Below, piece after piece: positions 7,960 to 16,440 of a stretch of 52,425 nucleotides of DNA. The first letter of the stretch is position 1, and the number at the start of each line of letters is the position of its first letter. A model generated the notes under the pieces. The model ran no database searches. It was not told the origin of the DNA and worked only from the letters and a program-made list of their open reading frames with translations. The position numbers were made by a program, and so were the translations under genes. The stretch comes from an uncultured Collinsella sp. (lineage in GTDB: Bacteria; Actinomycetota; Coriobacteriia; Coriobacteriales; Coriobacteriaceae), in assembly GCA_900542555.1 (NCBI GenBank), contig UQNU01000007.1, forward strand, positions 1 through 52,425, written 5' to 3'.

Positions 7960-8448
7960 TTACGCCTGCTGATAGTGCAGGTGCTTCTCGTCGATATCGG
8001 CCAGGTCGCGGTCGAGATAACGGCGCGCGAGCCAGTTTGCCATGGGGAGGTTCTGGTCCAGGTAGTTACCGCACTCCTCGGGAGCGGCTCCGGGGACATC
8101 GCCCTCAAAGCCGGCGATAAACTCAAACAGCTCACGCACGAGCGGCAGAATCTCCTCGCTCGTCACCTCGCCAAATACGACGAGGTAAAAGCCCGTGCGG
8201 CAGCCCATGGGGCCAAAGTAGACAATGCGGCTCGACCACTCGGCATGATTGCGAAGGAACGTCGCGCCCAGGTGCTCGATGGTGTGGCACTCGGCCGTGT
8301 TCATGACCGGCTCCTTGTTGGGCGTGGTCAGGCGCAGGTCAAAGGTGGTGACGGCGGCGCCGGTCGCCGGATCGCGGTCGATGCGGCTCACATACACGCC
8401 GGGCTCGAGCAGCAGATGGTCAACGGAAAAGCTCGCGATGCACTCCAT
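7960..8448 (-). CDS. luxS: S-ribosylhomocysteine lyase LuxS
   Basis: A 162-residue enzyme of the activated methyl cycle that splits S-ribosylhomocysteine into homocysteine and DPD, the precursor of autoinducer-2. All catalytic and metal ligands are visible: H55 and H59 in ECHTIEHL, catalytic C83 in FGPMGCRTGFYL, and the third metal ligand C126 in EECGNYLDQNLPMA. Length is normal. The ribosome site GAGAGGA precedes ATG 8448. The gene has its own terminator and is separated from the upstream kinase by another, so it is probably monocistronic. Confidence 0.97.
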   Translation of the reverse strand: MECIASFSVDHLLLEPGVYVSRIDRDPATGAAVTTFDLRLTTPNKEPVMNTAECHTIEHLGATFLRNHAEWSSRIVYFGPMGCRTGFYLVVFGEVTSEEILPLVRELFEFIAGFEGDVPGAAPEECGNYLDQNLPMANWLARRYLDRDLADIDEKHLHYQQA

Positions 8449-8523
8449 AGCAGATCCTCTCGGTAGTCAATTTTGAACGGGGCTCTTTTAGCTGGTTCGA
8501 ATGGTCGCACCAATCATACCAGT

Positions 8524-8562
8524 CAAAAAAGCCCCGTCCCAAATAAGCTACCTGGGACGAGG
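8524..8562 (-). terminator. Terminator after the FGGY kinase gene
   Basis: On the minus strand CCTCGTCCCA pairs with TGGGACGGGG, followed by CTTTTTTG. A third copy of the arm, at 8580-8589, could pair alternatively with 8553-8562, so two mutually exclusive hairpins are possible. Confidence 0.8.
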
Positions 8563-8600
8563 ACCAATGATTTTTTAATCCCCGTCCCAGAAAAATCATG

Positions 8601-10091
8601 CTAGGCAGTGTATGCAATTGTTGATTTGACGGCGTGACGCCAGCCGGCAATCTTTTTGGCGCGCTCGTCGGCGGGCATCACGGGCTCCACGATGCCGCGG
8701 GCCCCGTAGACGTCGACGACATCACGCGCGTACATGCCCAGCGCAATGCCGCAGGCCCAAGCCGCACCCAGGCCGCTCATCTCGTCGTTGCTCGCGATGC
8801 GGATGGGCGAGCCAACCAAGTCGCTCTCAAACTGCATCAGATACGCGTCGCGCGTGGGACCGCCGTCAACGCGAAGCTCGGCCAGCGCCGTACCCGAATC
8901 CTCGATCATCGCATCAATCACGTCAAAGATTTGATAGGCGATCGACTCGTCCGCAGCCTTCACAAACTCCGCGCGACCCGTGGTGCGCGTCATGCCAAAG
9001 ACGCAGCCCTCGGCATCACTCGCCCAATGCGGCGCGCCCAAGCCGGTAAACGCCGGCACAAAGTAGACGTGGCTCGCCGGATTGGCGGCGTAGCACAGGT
9101 CGGTAACCTCCTCGGGGTTATTGATGAACTCAAGATCATCGCGCAGCCACGTCTTGACGGCGCCGGCGTAGCTCACGTTGCCCTCGAGCACGTACTCAGT
9201 CACGCCGTCCATACGCCATGCGAGCGAACTCGAAAGCCCGTGCGAGCTGGCAACGAACTCGTCGCCGACGTTCATCATGACCGAGCTACCGGTACCATAG
9301 GTCGCCTTGGCCATGCCGCGACTGTGGCAGCCCTGCGCGAACAAGGCCGCGTGGCTGTCGCCGAGCACGCCGTGAATGGGCACGGATGCCGGCAAAAAGC
9401 CGCCCAGGTCCGTCATGCCGAACAGACCATCGGAATCGGTCACCCGTGGCAGGCAGGCCACGTCGACGCCAAAGGCCTCGCACACCGGCTCGCTCCAGCA
9501 GCCACGGCGCAGGTCGAATAGCTGCGTGCGGCTGGCATTGGACCAGTCGCAGCGAAACTCCGCGCCGCCTGTGAGCGTCCAGACCACCCAGGCATCGATG
9601 GTGCCCAGACACAGCTCGCCCGCTGCGGCAGCCTCGGCGGCGGCCGGAACGTTCGCGAGGATCCAGGCCATCTTGCCCGCAGGGTAGTAGGGCGATAGCA
9701 CCAGGCCCGTCGTGTCACGCACCAGCTCGGCCACGCCCTCACGCGCGGCCAGCTCGTCGCATAGCTCGCGGGCGCGGGCGCACTGCCACACCACGGCGTC
9801 GCACAGCGGCTCGCCCGTCGCGCGGTTCCAGGCAACGGTGGTCTCGCGCTGGTTGGAGATGCCGATGCCGGCGACGTCGGCCGGATCGACCCCGGTCTCC
9901 TCCACCACGGCACGCGCCACGGCCAGCACATTGGTGGCAATCTCGGCCGGATCATGGCTCACCCAGCCGGCTTCGTTGACAATCTGGCGATGCGAGCGGT
10001 CGGCACGATGAATCAGATGGCCGCCCTCGTCCACCAGCAGCGCCTTGGTGCCCTGCGTGGATTGATCGATTCCGATGATGTATTTGCTCAT
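8601..10091 (-). CDS. FGGY-family carbohydrate kinase (glycerol kinase-like)
   Basis: A 496-residue FGGY kinase. The ATPase-fold N-terminus has GIDQSTQGTKALLVD, followed by the GlpK-like stretches ISNQRETTVAW and AVVWQCARA. LGDSHAALFAQGC and the ATP-site motif KATYGTGSSVMMN follow, with the C-terminal FGGY signature near RVDGGPTRDAYLMQ. By similarity it would be called glycerol kinase. However, it is the last gene of an operon with a sugar isomerase and a split transketolase, and GIDQSTQGTKA differs from the usual GlpK LDQGTTSSR start. A ketose such as apulose or another pentulose is therefore a serious alternative substrate. ATG 10091 is chosen for its GGGAGAG site. No glpF or glpD is nearby. 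Confidence 0.85.
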   Translation of the reverse strand: MSKYIIGIDQSTQGTKALLVDEGGHLIHRADRSHRQIVNEAGWVSHDPAEIATNVLAVARAVVEETGVDPADVAGIGISNQRETTVAWNRATGEPLCDAVVWQCARARELCDELAAREGVAELVRDTTGLVLSPYYPAGKMAWILANVPAAAEAAAAGELCLGTIDAWVVWTLTGGAEFRCDWSNASRTQLFDLRRGCWSEPVCEAFGVDVACLPRVTDSDGLFGMTDLGGFLPASVPIHGVLGDSHAALFAQGCHSRGMAKATYGTGSSVMMNVGDEFVASSHGLSSSLAWRMDGVTEYVLEGNVSYAGAVKTWLRDDLEFINNPEEVTDLCYAANPASHVYFVPAFTGLGAPHWASDAEGCVFGMTRTTGRAEFVKAADESIAYQIFDVIDAMIEDSGTALAELRVDGGPTRDAYLMQFESDLVGSPIRIASNDEMSGLGAAWACGIALGMYARDVVDVYGARGIVEPVMPADERAKKIAGWRHAVKSTIAYTA

Positions 10092-10262
10092 GTACTCTCC
10101 CATTCCTTCCGCCAAATCAAAGACAGCCTGGCGGACAAGGAGCGAGCGGCCGTCAAGTGCCGCAGATTGCCGTGAAAGAGGAGCGCCGCGTACTTTGTGT
10201 ACGCAAGCGACGGTTTGAACGACAAGGTGCGGTGCTTGGCGGCCGCGCAGCGTCTGTGTCTA

Positions 10263-11201
10263 CTAGTTGCCGAGGAACTCGGCGACGGTCTTGGCGATTC
10301 CGGCACCCGTCAGGCCGTAGTGTGCGAAGACCTCGGGGCTCGTGCCGGTGATGACCGGCGCGTCGGGCAGGGAGAGGCACTTGACCGGACGCGGGCAATG
10401 CTCGCCCACCACCTGCGCAACCATAGAGCCCAGGCCGCCGAAGGGGCTGTGCTCCTCGACGGTCACGACGGCGCTCGTGGCACCGGCGGCCTCAATCACA
10501 GCCTCGGCGTCAAGCGGCTTGACGCAATACATGTCGAGCACCGTTGCCGAGATGCCCTGCTCGGCCAGCAGGTCGGCGGCGTCCACGGCATGGCGGACCA
10601 TCTCGCCGGTGGCGACGAGCGTCACATCGGTGCCGCGACGCACCCAGGTGGCACGGTCCATCTGGAACGGGCACTCGTCCTCGGTGTACACGTCCTCGAC
10701 CGGATTGCGGCCCACGCGGATGTAGGCCGGCTTGTTGTCGGCGACCAGGGCCCGCACGAGTTCGGCGGTCTGGAAGCGATCGCTCGGCAGATACACGCGC
10801 ATGTTGGGAATCGCGCTCATGGCGGCGATATCCTGCGCGGAGTGATGGCTCATGCCCAAGGCGCCGTAGGACACGCCGCCCGAGATGCCGATGAGCTTGA
10901 CGTTGGTATTGGAGTACGAGACGTCGACCTTGCACTGCTCATACGAGCGCGTGGTCACAAAGGACGCCGGCGAGGCGGCCCAGGCCTTCTTGCCGCACGA
11001 AGCCATGCCGGCGGCGATGCTCACCAGGTCCTGCTCGGCAATGCCGACCTCGACGGACTGCTGGGGATACTGATCAAAGAACGGCGTGAGCGATGCGGAG
11101 CCGCGGGAATCGGAGCACAGGACGACGAGGTCTTTATCGGTCTTCGCGGCCTCGAGCAGCGTGTCGCAGATAACCTTGCGATTGGCGATCTTGTTAGCCA
11201 T
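10263..11201 (-). CDS. Transketolase, C-terminal subunit
   Basis: A 312-residue protein equivalent to the pyrimidine-binding and C-terminal domains of transketolase. FVTTRSYEQCKVD, GISGGVSYGALGMSHHS and the glutamate in EVGIAEQDLVSIAAGM (which contacts the TPP aminopyrimidine) are recognisable; the C-terminal part has VTVEEHSPFGGLGS. It completes the enzyme with the N-terminal subunit, whose stop codon overlaps it by 8 bases. ATG 11201 has a strong AAGGAGG site inside the upstream gene. Split transketolases are common for dedicated sugar pathways, including the apulose-4-phosphate transketolase AptA/AptB pair; the substrate here is inferred from context only. Confidence 0.9.
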   Translation of the reverse strand: MANKIANRKVICDTLLEAAKTDKDLVVLCSDSRGSASLTPFFDQYPQQSVEVGIAEQDLVSIAAGMASCGKKAWAASPASFVTTRSYEQCKVDVSYSNTNVKLIGISGGVSYGALGMSHHSAQDIAAMSAIPNMRVYLPSDRFQTAELVRALVADNKPAYIRVGRNPVEDVYTEDECPFQMDRATWVRRGTDVTLVATGEMVRHAVDAADLLAEQGISATVLDMYCVKPLDAEAVIEAAGATSAVVTVEEHSPFGGLGSMVAQVVGEHCPRPVKCLSLPDAPVITGTSPEVFAHYGLTGAGIAKTVAEFLGN

Positions 11202-12030
11202 TGATGGCCTCCTTATGGGCAGCGAAATCGGCGATGATCTGGGCATATTCCTCATCGTTGGGCAGGTGATGGTGCCAGCTGGCCTTGTCCTCCATGACGG
11301 ACGAGCCGTAGCCCTTCACCGTGTTGAGGATGATGACCGTGGGCTTACCCTTGGTCTCGGCAGCAAGCGTCAGCGCAGCGTCGATGGCCTGGACGTCGTT
11401 GCCCGGAATGGAAAGCACGTTCCAGCCGAAGGCGGCCCAGCGCTCCTCCTGCGAGTCCTGCTTCATGACGTCCTCGGTGCTGCCACTGATCTGCAAGCGG
11501 TTGCGGTCCACGAGCGCGCACAGGTTATCGAGTTGGTAGTTGCCGCCGCTCATGGCGCCCTCCCAGACCGAGCCCTCGGCAAGCTCGCCATCGCCCATGA
11601 TGGTGTAGACACGGTAGTCGCGGCCGTCCATCTTGCCGGCGAGCGCCATGCCCACGGCCACGGGCAGGCCGTGCCCCAGCGAGCCCGAGTTCATCTCAAT
11701 GCCCTTGAGCTTGTTGTTGGGGTGGCCGATGTAGGGGCTGCCGAACTTGGAGAAGCGGGCCTTGACGTCGTCGAGGTCAAGATAGCCCTCGTGGCAGAGC
11801 ACCGCGTAGTAGGCTTCCATGGCGTGACCCTTGGAAAGTACGAAACGGTCGCGGTTGGGATCGTCGACGGTCTCGGGCGAAATGTTGAGGTGGGTGGCAT
11901 AGAGGGTCATGAGGGCGTCAATCACCGACATGTCGCCGCCGATGTGGCCGCCGGCGCCAGCCATGATGATGTCGACGCAATCGCGGCGGAGATCCCAGCG
12001 CAGGGACTCAAGCTCTTCGATAGTTGCCAT
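11194..12030 (-). CDS. Transketolase, N-terminal (TPP-binding) subunit
   Basis: A 278-residue protein matching the thiamine-pyrophosphate PP-binding half of transketolase. The substrate-phosphate and TPP contacts are visible in AGAGGHIGGDMS, FVLSKGHAMEAYYAVL and GSLGHGLPVAVGMAL. The TPP/Mg motif GDGELAEGSVWE is followed by the usual asparagine in LCALVDRNRLQ. It transfers two-carbon ketol units together with the C-terminal subunit. The ATG at 12030 has GAGGAGAG upstream and follows the isomerase stop by two bases, so isomerase, both transketolase halves and probably the kinase form one transcript. Confidence 0.92.
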   Translation of the reverse strand: MATIEELESLRWDLRRDCVDIIMAGAGGHIGGDMSVIDALMTLYATHLNISPETVDDPNRDRFVLSKGHAMEAYYAVLCHEGYLDLDDVKARFSKFGSPYIGHPNNKLKGIEMNSGSLGHGLPVAVGMALAGKMDGRDYRVYTIMGDGELAEGSVWEGAMSGGNYQLDNLCALVDRNRLQISGSTEDVMKQDSQEERWAAFGWNVLSIPGNDVQAIDAALTLAAETKGKPTVIILNTVKGYGSSVMEDKASWHHHLPNDEEYAQIIADFAAHKEAING

Positions 12031-12032
12031 TT

Positions 12033-13433
12033 CTACTCTCCTCGCAGGTAGGCTTTAACGTCTTCTTCAATGGGGTCGTATAAATCAGGGGCAATGCCGA
12101 GGTACTTGCACGCCTCGTAGAGCACCGGCACCACGTTGGCGTGGATAGCGACGCAGTGGTGGATGTAGGGGCCCTCGACGATCTTGGCCTCGAGGCGCTT
12201 GAGGTTGTCGACCTCGACCCACAGATAGGTGCCCATGCCGGCCGGGCCGTCGATGCCGTGGGCGTTGCCCAGCAGCAGCGAGTACTCGCCGTTGTCGCCG
12301 TCAAAGCGGGCAAGGGTGAGGTCGCCGTGCTTGGCCTCGGCCGTCAGCGCACCGGGGTGGTCGAAAGCCAGCGGATAGGTGAGTTTGGGCTTGACGGCCG
12401 CGCAGCTGCAGGGCCAGGGGCCGCAGTGCTGCAGCAACTCACCGTTCTCATTGTCGGGATGGCGCACGGTCCAGTCGGCGAACATGCCGCGGTGACGGCC
12501 CAGGTCGGCGGCCTCGACCATCAGCGCGGTAATGGCGCCGTGGATATCGGTCTCGCATACGATAGGGATGCCCATCTCGTTGAGGACGGCGTTGGCGGCG
12601 CAGGGCATAATGCCCAGCTCGTCCTGCAGAGCGTTCCAGCACTGAATGGCACCAGCATTGCAGCCATACTTCTCGACCAGGCGCTTCATGGCGATGGCAA
12701 GACCGGCGACCGCGGGGACCTTGTCCTCAGGGATGCGGATCTCAAAGCTGTCGTTGATGTGGGCCAGCATGGCGGCCATGGCCTGCTCGTCGGTCTGGGC
12801 GTCGCGCACGGCCTGGACAAGCTCGGTCATGGGGATAGGCGAAAGCTGGATGTTGAACTTCTCGAGCAGCTCGCCCTCGTTGCACATGGTCGACCAGAAG
12901 TCGAACGGACGGGTGGCCATCTGCAGGATGCGGGTGTGCTTGAAGGTCTTGACCACGTTGCAAACGGCCAAAAAGTCCCAAACGCCGCGCTCGAACTCGG
13001 GGTCGGTCAGGCGGCAGTTGGTCATGTAGGTGAAGGGAACCTGGAAGCGGCGCAGGACCTTGCCGGTGGCGAACAGGCCGCACTGGCTATCGCGCAGGCG
13101 TGTGCCGTCGGGCTCGGGGCGCTCGTCGCGCGGACCCCACAGCAGTACGGGTAGACCGAGCTCGCGGGCAAGGCGAGCGCAAACGTACTCGGTGCCAAAG
13201 TTGGCGTGGCACAGCATAATGCCATCGACGCCCTCGGCGCGGAATTTCTTGACGATGGGCTCGATATGGCTGTCGTCGAACAGCAGGCCCTCTTCATTGA
13301 TGTCGTCGATATCCACGATGTCGACGCCAATCTCGCGCAGGCGATCAGCCGTCAGGCCGCGATACTTGATTGCGTCCGGCGCGCTAAAGATACTGCGGCG
13401 CGTGGGCACAAAGCCGAGCTTGATCTTGTCCAT
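12033..13433 (-). CDS. L-fucose isomerase-like sugar isomerase
   Basis: A 466-residue protein of the L-fucose/L-arabinose isomerase superfamily (COG2407 type), which interconverts an aldose and a ketose at a Mn2+ site. The N-terminal half holds the Rossmann-like domain (VDGIMLCHANFGTEYVCA, LPVLLWGPRDERP). Likely metal ligands are E294 in IVCETDIHGA, D320 in GMFADWTV and H336 in LLQHCGPWPC. It is shorter than FucI (about 590 residues) and AraA (about 500), fitting the short divergent clade. It is the first gene of the operon, with a GGGGAGG ribosome site and several TGTTTAC-type palindromes upstream. The sugar is not certain; apiose or another pentose is inferred from the kinase and transketolase genes. 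Confidence 0.8.
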   Translation of the reverse strand: MDKIKLGFVPTRRSIFSAPDAIKYRGLTADRLREIGVDIVDIDDINEEGLLFDDSHIEPIVKKFRAEGVDGIMLCHANFGTEYVCARLARELGLPVLLWGPRDERPEPDGTRLRDSQCGLFATGKVLRRFQVPFTYMTNCRLTDPEFERGVWDFLAVCNVVKTFKHTRILQMATRPFDFWSTMCNEGELLEKFNIQLSPIPMTELVQAVRDAQTDEQAMAAMLAHINDSFEIRIPEDKVPAVAGLAIAMKRLVEKYGCNAGAIQCWNALQDELGIMPCAANAVLNEMGIPIVCETDIHGAITALMVEAADLGRHRGMFADWTVRHPDNENGELLQHCGPWPCSCAAVKPKLTYPLAFDHPGALTAEAKHGDLTLARFDGDNGEYSLLLGNAHGIDGPAGMGTYLWVEVDNLKRLEAKIVEGPYIHHCVAIHANVVPVLYEACKYLGIAPDLYDPIEEDVKAYLRGE

Positions 13434-13455
13434 GTACGTCCTCCCCTAATCACAT

Positions 13456-13522
13456 GTTCAGTAAACAGACGCATGTTTCGTTTTGTTCTGTTTACTAAAT
13501 GTTTTACTCTACTGTTTAGAAG
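13456..13522. promoter_or_regulatory. Probable LacI operators upstream of the sugar operon
   Basis: Two inverted copies, TTCAGTAAACAGA (about 13457-13469) and its complement in GTTCTGTTTACTAAAT (13486-13500), are followed by TTTTACTCTACTGTTTAGA (13503-13521). A TGTAAACA copy lies at about 13571-13578. A related sequence lies upstream of the lacI gene (14775-14794), as expected for autoregulation plus control of the operon. Confidence 0.5.
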
Positions 13523-13599
13523 TTTAACGCGAAATACCCGTAGACGGTAGAGAAATCAGCCTAAACGGTATGTAAACAAACTGAACATACAAGGGCATC

Positions 13600-13625
13600 A
13601 AAAAGAGGGCCCAAAGGACCCTCTC
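13600..13625 (-). terminator. Intrinsic terminator of lacI
   Basis: On the minus strand AGAGGGTCC/GGGCCCTCT forms a stem with a short loop followed by TTTTTG. It ends the lacI transcript before the isomerase operon promoter. Confidence 0.85.
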
Positions 13626-13690
13626 TTAGTAGCGTTATGTATGGCTGCCTTAGCGAGCTTTGCCTCCCTACGGCCCAGTGTTGCCTTTGC

Positions 13691-14701
13691 CTAGATCTCA
13701 CGCACGCTTTGGCGCTCGACAAAATAGGTCGACACGGCCGTCTTGCAGGTATAGCTCTTGGGATTGCGGATGTTGCCCACCAGGCGGCGCACCGCGATCT
13801 CGCCCACCTCGTGCTTGGGAACGTGCACCGTGGTGAGCGGCGGATTGGAGAAGGCGCCCAAAGACAGATCGTCAAAGCCGATGATTGAGACATCCTCGGG
13901 GACACGTATGCCGTGCTCGTTCAGCGCGCGCATGGCGCCTACGGCGAGCACGTCGTTTTCGGCAAAGAAAGCCGTCGGCAGGTCGTCGCGCGAGACGCTG
14001 TCGAGCCATGCGCCCATGTCGCGATAAGCACCTTCGAGCGTGGTGCCCAGTGTGACGCGCCATGTCGGGTTGGCCTCAAGGTCCGCATCCTCAAGCGCTT
14101 GGCGATAGCCGCGCTCGCGATCCTTAAAGTTGCGGATGCGAAGGTCGCCTGCCAGATAGCCGATTTGCTTGTGACCCTTCTCGATAAGGTAGTCCACGGC
14201 GCGCAGCACCGAGTCGGTGTTGGCAATGACTACGGCATCGAAGTACTGACGATCGCTCCAGCCATCGAGCACGATCAAGTGGGCGGCAGCGTTGGCGAAC
14301 AAGGCATAGTCTTCCTCACCCAGTTCGGTACCCATCAGCACGATAGCGGCGGATGGATCGGCGATCAGGCCCTCGACCTGCGGACGCACGGCGTCCAAGT
14401 CGCTAAAGTCGAGCGAGACAAAGCTCGTGCTCATACCGTGACGGCGCGCCTGGCGCTCCACGCCCTCAATGACCGCAGGATGGAAGGTGCTCTCGTCCAG
14501 AATGGCGCCCGTCTTGCGCGCAAGCACGAACTGAATGCTCTCGAGCTGCGTCGACTGCTGATAGCCCAGCGACTGTGCGCACTCCAGGATGACCTTGGCG
14601 GTCTCCTCACTCACGCTGCGCTTGCGGTTGAGCGCGTTGGACACGGTCGCAGGCGAAAAACCGGTGATGCGGCTGATCTCGCGAACACTTGCTTTGGCCA
14701 T
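13691..14701 (-). CDS. LacI-family transcriptional regulator
   Basis: A 336-residue repressor-type regulator. An N-terminal helix-turn-helix (VREISRITGFSPATVSNALN) and hinge (VSEETAKVILECAQSLGYQ) are followed by a periplasmic-binding-protein-like sensor domain (DLRIRNFKDRERGYRQAL, TAFFAENDVLAVGAMRAL, ISIIGFDDLSLGAFSNPPLT). ATG 14701 is chosen for its AGGGGGAA site. The gene lies upstream of the isomerase/transketolase/kinase operon in the same direction and ends at its own terminator, so it most likely responds to that operon's sugar or a phosphorylated intermediate. A consensus -35 TTGACA (14817-14822) sits upstream with an AT-rich -10 region near 14794-14801. Confidence 0.9.
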   Translation of the reverse strand: MAKASVREISRITGFSPATVSNALNRKRSVSEETAKVILECAQSLGYQQSTQLESIQFVLARKTGAILDESTFHPAVIEGVERQARRHGMSTSFVSLDFSDLDAVRPQVEGLIADPSAAIVLMGTELGEEDYALFANAAAHLIVLDGWSDRQYFDAVVIANTDSVLRAVDYLIEKGHKQIGYLAGDLRIRNFKDRERGYRQALEDADLEANPTWRVTLGTTLEGAYRDMGAWLDSVSRDDLPTAFFAENDVLAVGAMRALNEHGIRVPEDVSIIGFDDLSLGAFSNPPLTTVHVPKHEVGEIAVRRLVGNIRNPKSYTCKTAVSTYFVERQSVREI

Positions 14702-14774
14702 TGTTCCCCCTAGCAACGGCCGTGGCGGAGCATCGCAACTCGATAGCTCGGCAAATAAACGACCGCAAATTCAA

Positions 14775-14822
14775 TCTAAACAGAGTAGTAAATGTTTATT
14801 AGCTAGTTTAGCCTGTTGTCAA
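14775..14822 (-). promoter_or_regulatory. Promoter and candidate operator of lacI
   Basis: On the minus strand TTGACA (14817-14822) is followed at 15-17 bases by TAATAA/ATAAAC. The adjoining plus-strand sequence TCTAAACAGAGTAGTAAATG (14775-14794) resembles the elements before the isomerase gene, suggesting autoregulation. Confidence 0.45.
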
Positions 14823-14875
14823 GCGAAGTGGCACGACTATTCCCCCAACGGGCGCATTTGTCCATCTTAACGTTA

Positions 14876-16294
14876 TTACGCAAGGTCTTCGCCATTGCTT
14901 GCTATTACGCGTCGGTACCATTCGAAGCTTTTCTTTTTACGTCTCTCAAACGAGCCCGCACCGCTATCGTCTCGATCGACATAGATAAACCCGTAGCGCT
15001 TACGCATCTGTCCTGTGGCGACCGAAACCAAATCGATCGGGCCCCAACAGGTATATCCCATGAGTTCCACCCCGTCGAGCTCGACGGTCTCCCTCATCGC
15101 CTCGATGTGGGCCCGCAGGTATTCAACTCGATAGTCGTCTTCTATTTCACCCGAATCTTCCGGCACATCAGGAGCACCCAAACCGTTTTCGACGATGAAC
15201 AGCGGCTTTTGATAGCGATCCCAGATTTCATTCATGGTGACGCGCAGCCCTTTGGGGTCGATAAACCTCCCCCAAGGCTCCTGTTTTAGATACGGATTAG
15301 GCGCCGAGCGAAGAAGGTTCGAATCGAACTGACCTTCCGCATGCGCTTTTGCGACGCGCGTCGAGTAATACGAAAACGAGACGAAATCGACCAGGTTTGC
15401 AGCCAGTACTTCGCGGTCATCATCCCGATAGGGCACCTCAAAACCATGGCGGGCGTATTCCTTGAGAACATAGCTCGGGTACGCACCGCGCACCTGGACG
15501 TCGGTAAACATGTAATGGCTGCGATTCTCAGCCTGCGCAGCCAGCACATCGTCCGGATCACATGTAGCCGGATAGAAGACACCTGCGTTGAGCATGCAAC
15601 CGATCTTCGCCCCAGGGCACAGTTCATGACACGCCCCGACCGCACGGGCGCTCGCAACCAATACATGGTGCACGGCCGTGTGAACCGTTGCATAGCGATT
15701 CTCCCCTTGCTCGAAGATGATCCCCGCCGCCATAAAGCACGCCTGCGTCATGATGTTGATCTCGTTAAAGGTCAGCCAATAATTGACCAATCCCCGATAG
15801 CGCTCGAACACGGTACGCGAATATCGCTCGAACAGGTCGACCAACCTGCGATCGCGCCATCCGCCATACGCATCGACGAGATGCATGGGGACATCATAGT
15901 GGTTGAGCGTCACCAAAGGCTCAATGTCATGCGCGCGACACGTCCTAAAAACATCCTCGTAAAAGGCAAGGCCTTCTTCATTGGGCTCGGCTTCGTCTCC
16001 TTTGGGAAAAATGCGGCTCCAGGCGATTGATAAGCGCAGGCATTTAAAACCCATCTGGGCAAACAGTTCAATATCCTGCTTGTACCTATGGTAAAAATCA
16101 ATGCCCTTGCGAGCGGGATAGAAGCTGTCGGGTGCCAACGCACGCGGATCAAGGTCTCCCCGCATGACGTCCATGCGTTGATCGCCAAACGGCAGCATGT
16201 CGGAATTGGCTAAACCGCGACCGCCTTCGTTCCATCCTCCCTCGCACTGGTTTGCAGCCAGAGCCCCGCCCCATAAAAAATCTTCTCTAAACAT
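14876..16294 (-). CDS. bglA: 6-phospho-beta-glucosidase, GH1 (copy 2)
   Basis: A 472-residue GH1 6-phospho-beta-glucosidase, last gene of the PTS operon with licT and the EIIBC gene. It splits the phosphorylated beta-glucosides imported by that PTS. Acid/base Glu is in WLTFNEIN, nucleophile Glu in LFIVENGLGAPD, and the phosphate-binding end has RYGFIYVDRDD. It is a clear paralogue of the GH1 at 5395-6825 (same N-terminal FLWGGA.AANQCEG motif) but has diverged over its length, so the two probably prefer different aglycones. ATG 16294 is chosen because the protein starts there at the family's normal position, with AAAGGA upstream; an in-frame extension to 16423 has no family similarity. Confidence 0.92.
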   Translation of the reverse strand: MFREDFLWGGALAANQCEGGWNEGGRGLANSDMLPFGDQRMDVMRGDLDPRALAPDSFYPARKGIDFYHRYKQDIELFAQMGFKCLRLSIAWSRIFPKGDEAEPNEEGLAFYEDVFRTCRAHDIEPLVTLNHYDVPMHLVDAYGGWRDRRLVDLFERYSRTVFERYRGLVNYWLTFNEINIMTQACFMAAGIIFEQGENRYATVHTAVHHVLVASARAVGACHELCPGAKIGCMLNAGVFYPATCDPDDVLAAQAENRSHYMFTDVQVRGAYPSYVLKEYARHGFEVPYRDDDREVLAANLVDFVSFSYYSTRVAKAHAEGQFDSNLLRSAPNPYLKQEPWGRFIDPKGLRVTMNEIWDRYQKPLFIVENGLGAPDVPEDSGEIEDDYRVEYLRAHIEAMRETVELDGVELMGYTCWGPIDLVSVATGQMRKRYGFIYVDRDDSGAGSFERRKKKSFEWYRRVIASNGEDLA

Positions 16295-16358
16295 TATGGT
16301 GTCGTCCTTTCTATCAAATTCCCGGCCCACACTGTCGAACGCAACGGACTCGGCAAGT

Positions 16359-16389
16359 GCCGCGCAACAGCACAGTACCGTTGCGCGGC
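16359..16389. repeat. Inverted repeat between EIIBC and GH1 genes
   Basis: GCCGCGCAAC and GTTGCGCGGC, ten perfect pairs with an 11-base loop; a third CCGCGCAACGG copy lies at about 16401-16411. It sits in the transcript between two operon genes and could act as an mRNA-processing or stabilising stem-loop, or as partial attenuation. Confidence 0.55.
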
Positions 16390-16440
16390 CAAGGGGTCGG
16401 ACCGCGCAACGGCTGGGGAGCATATTTGTGTAGTAGCCTC

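Noticed and set aside
8601..10091. Firm assignment as GlpK glycerol kinase
   Set aside because: Similarity is real, but operon context with isomerase and transketolase argues for another substrate; left as an FGGY kinase.
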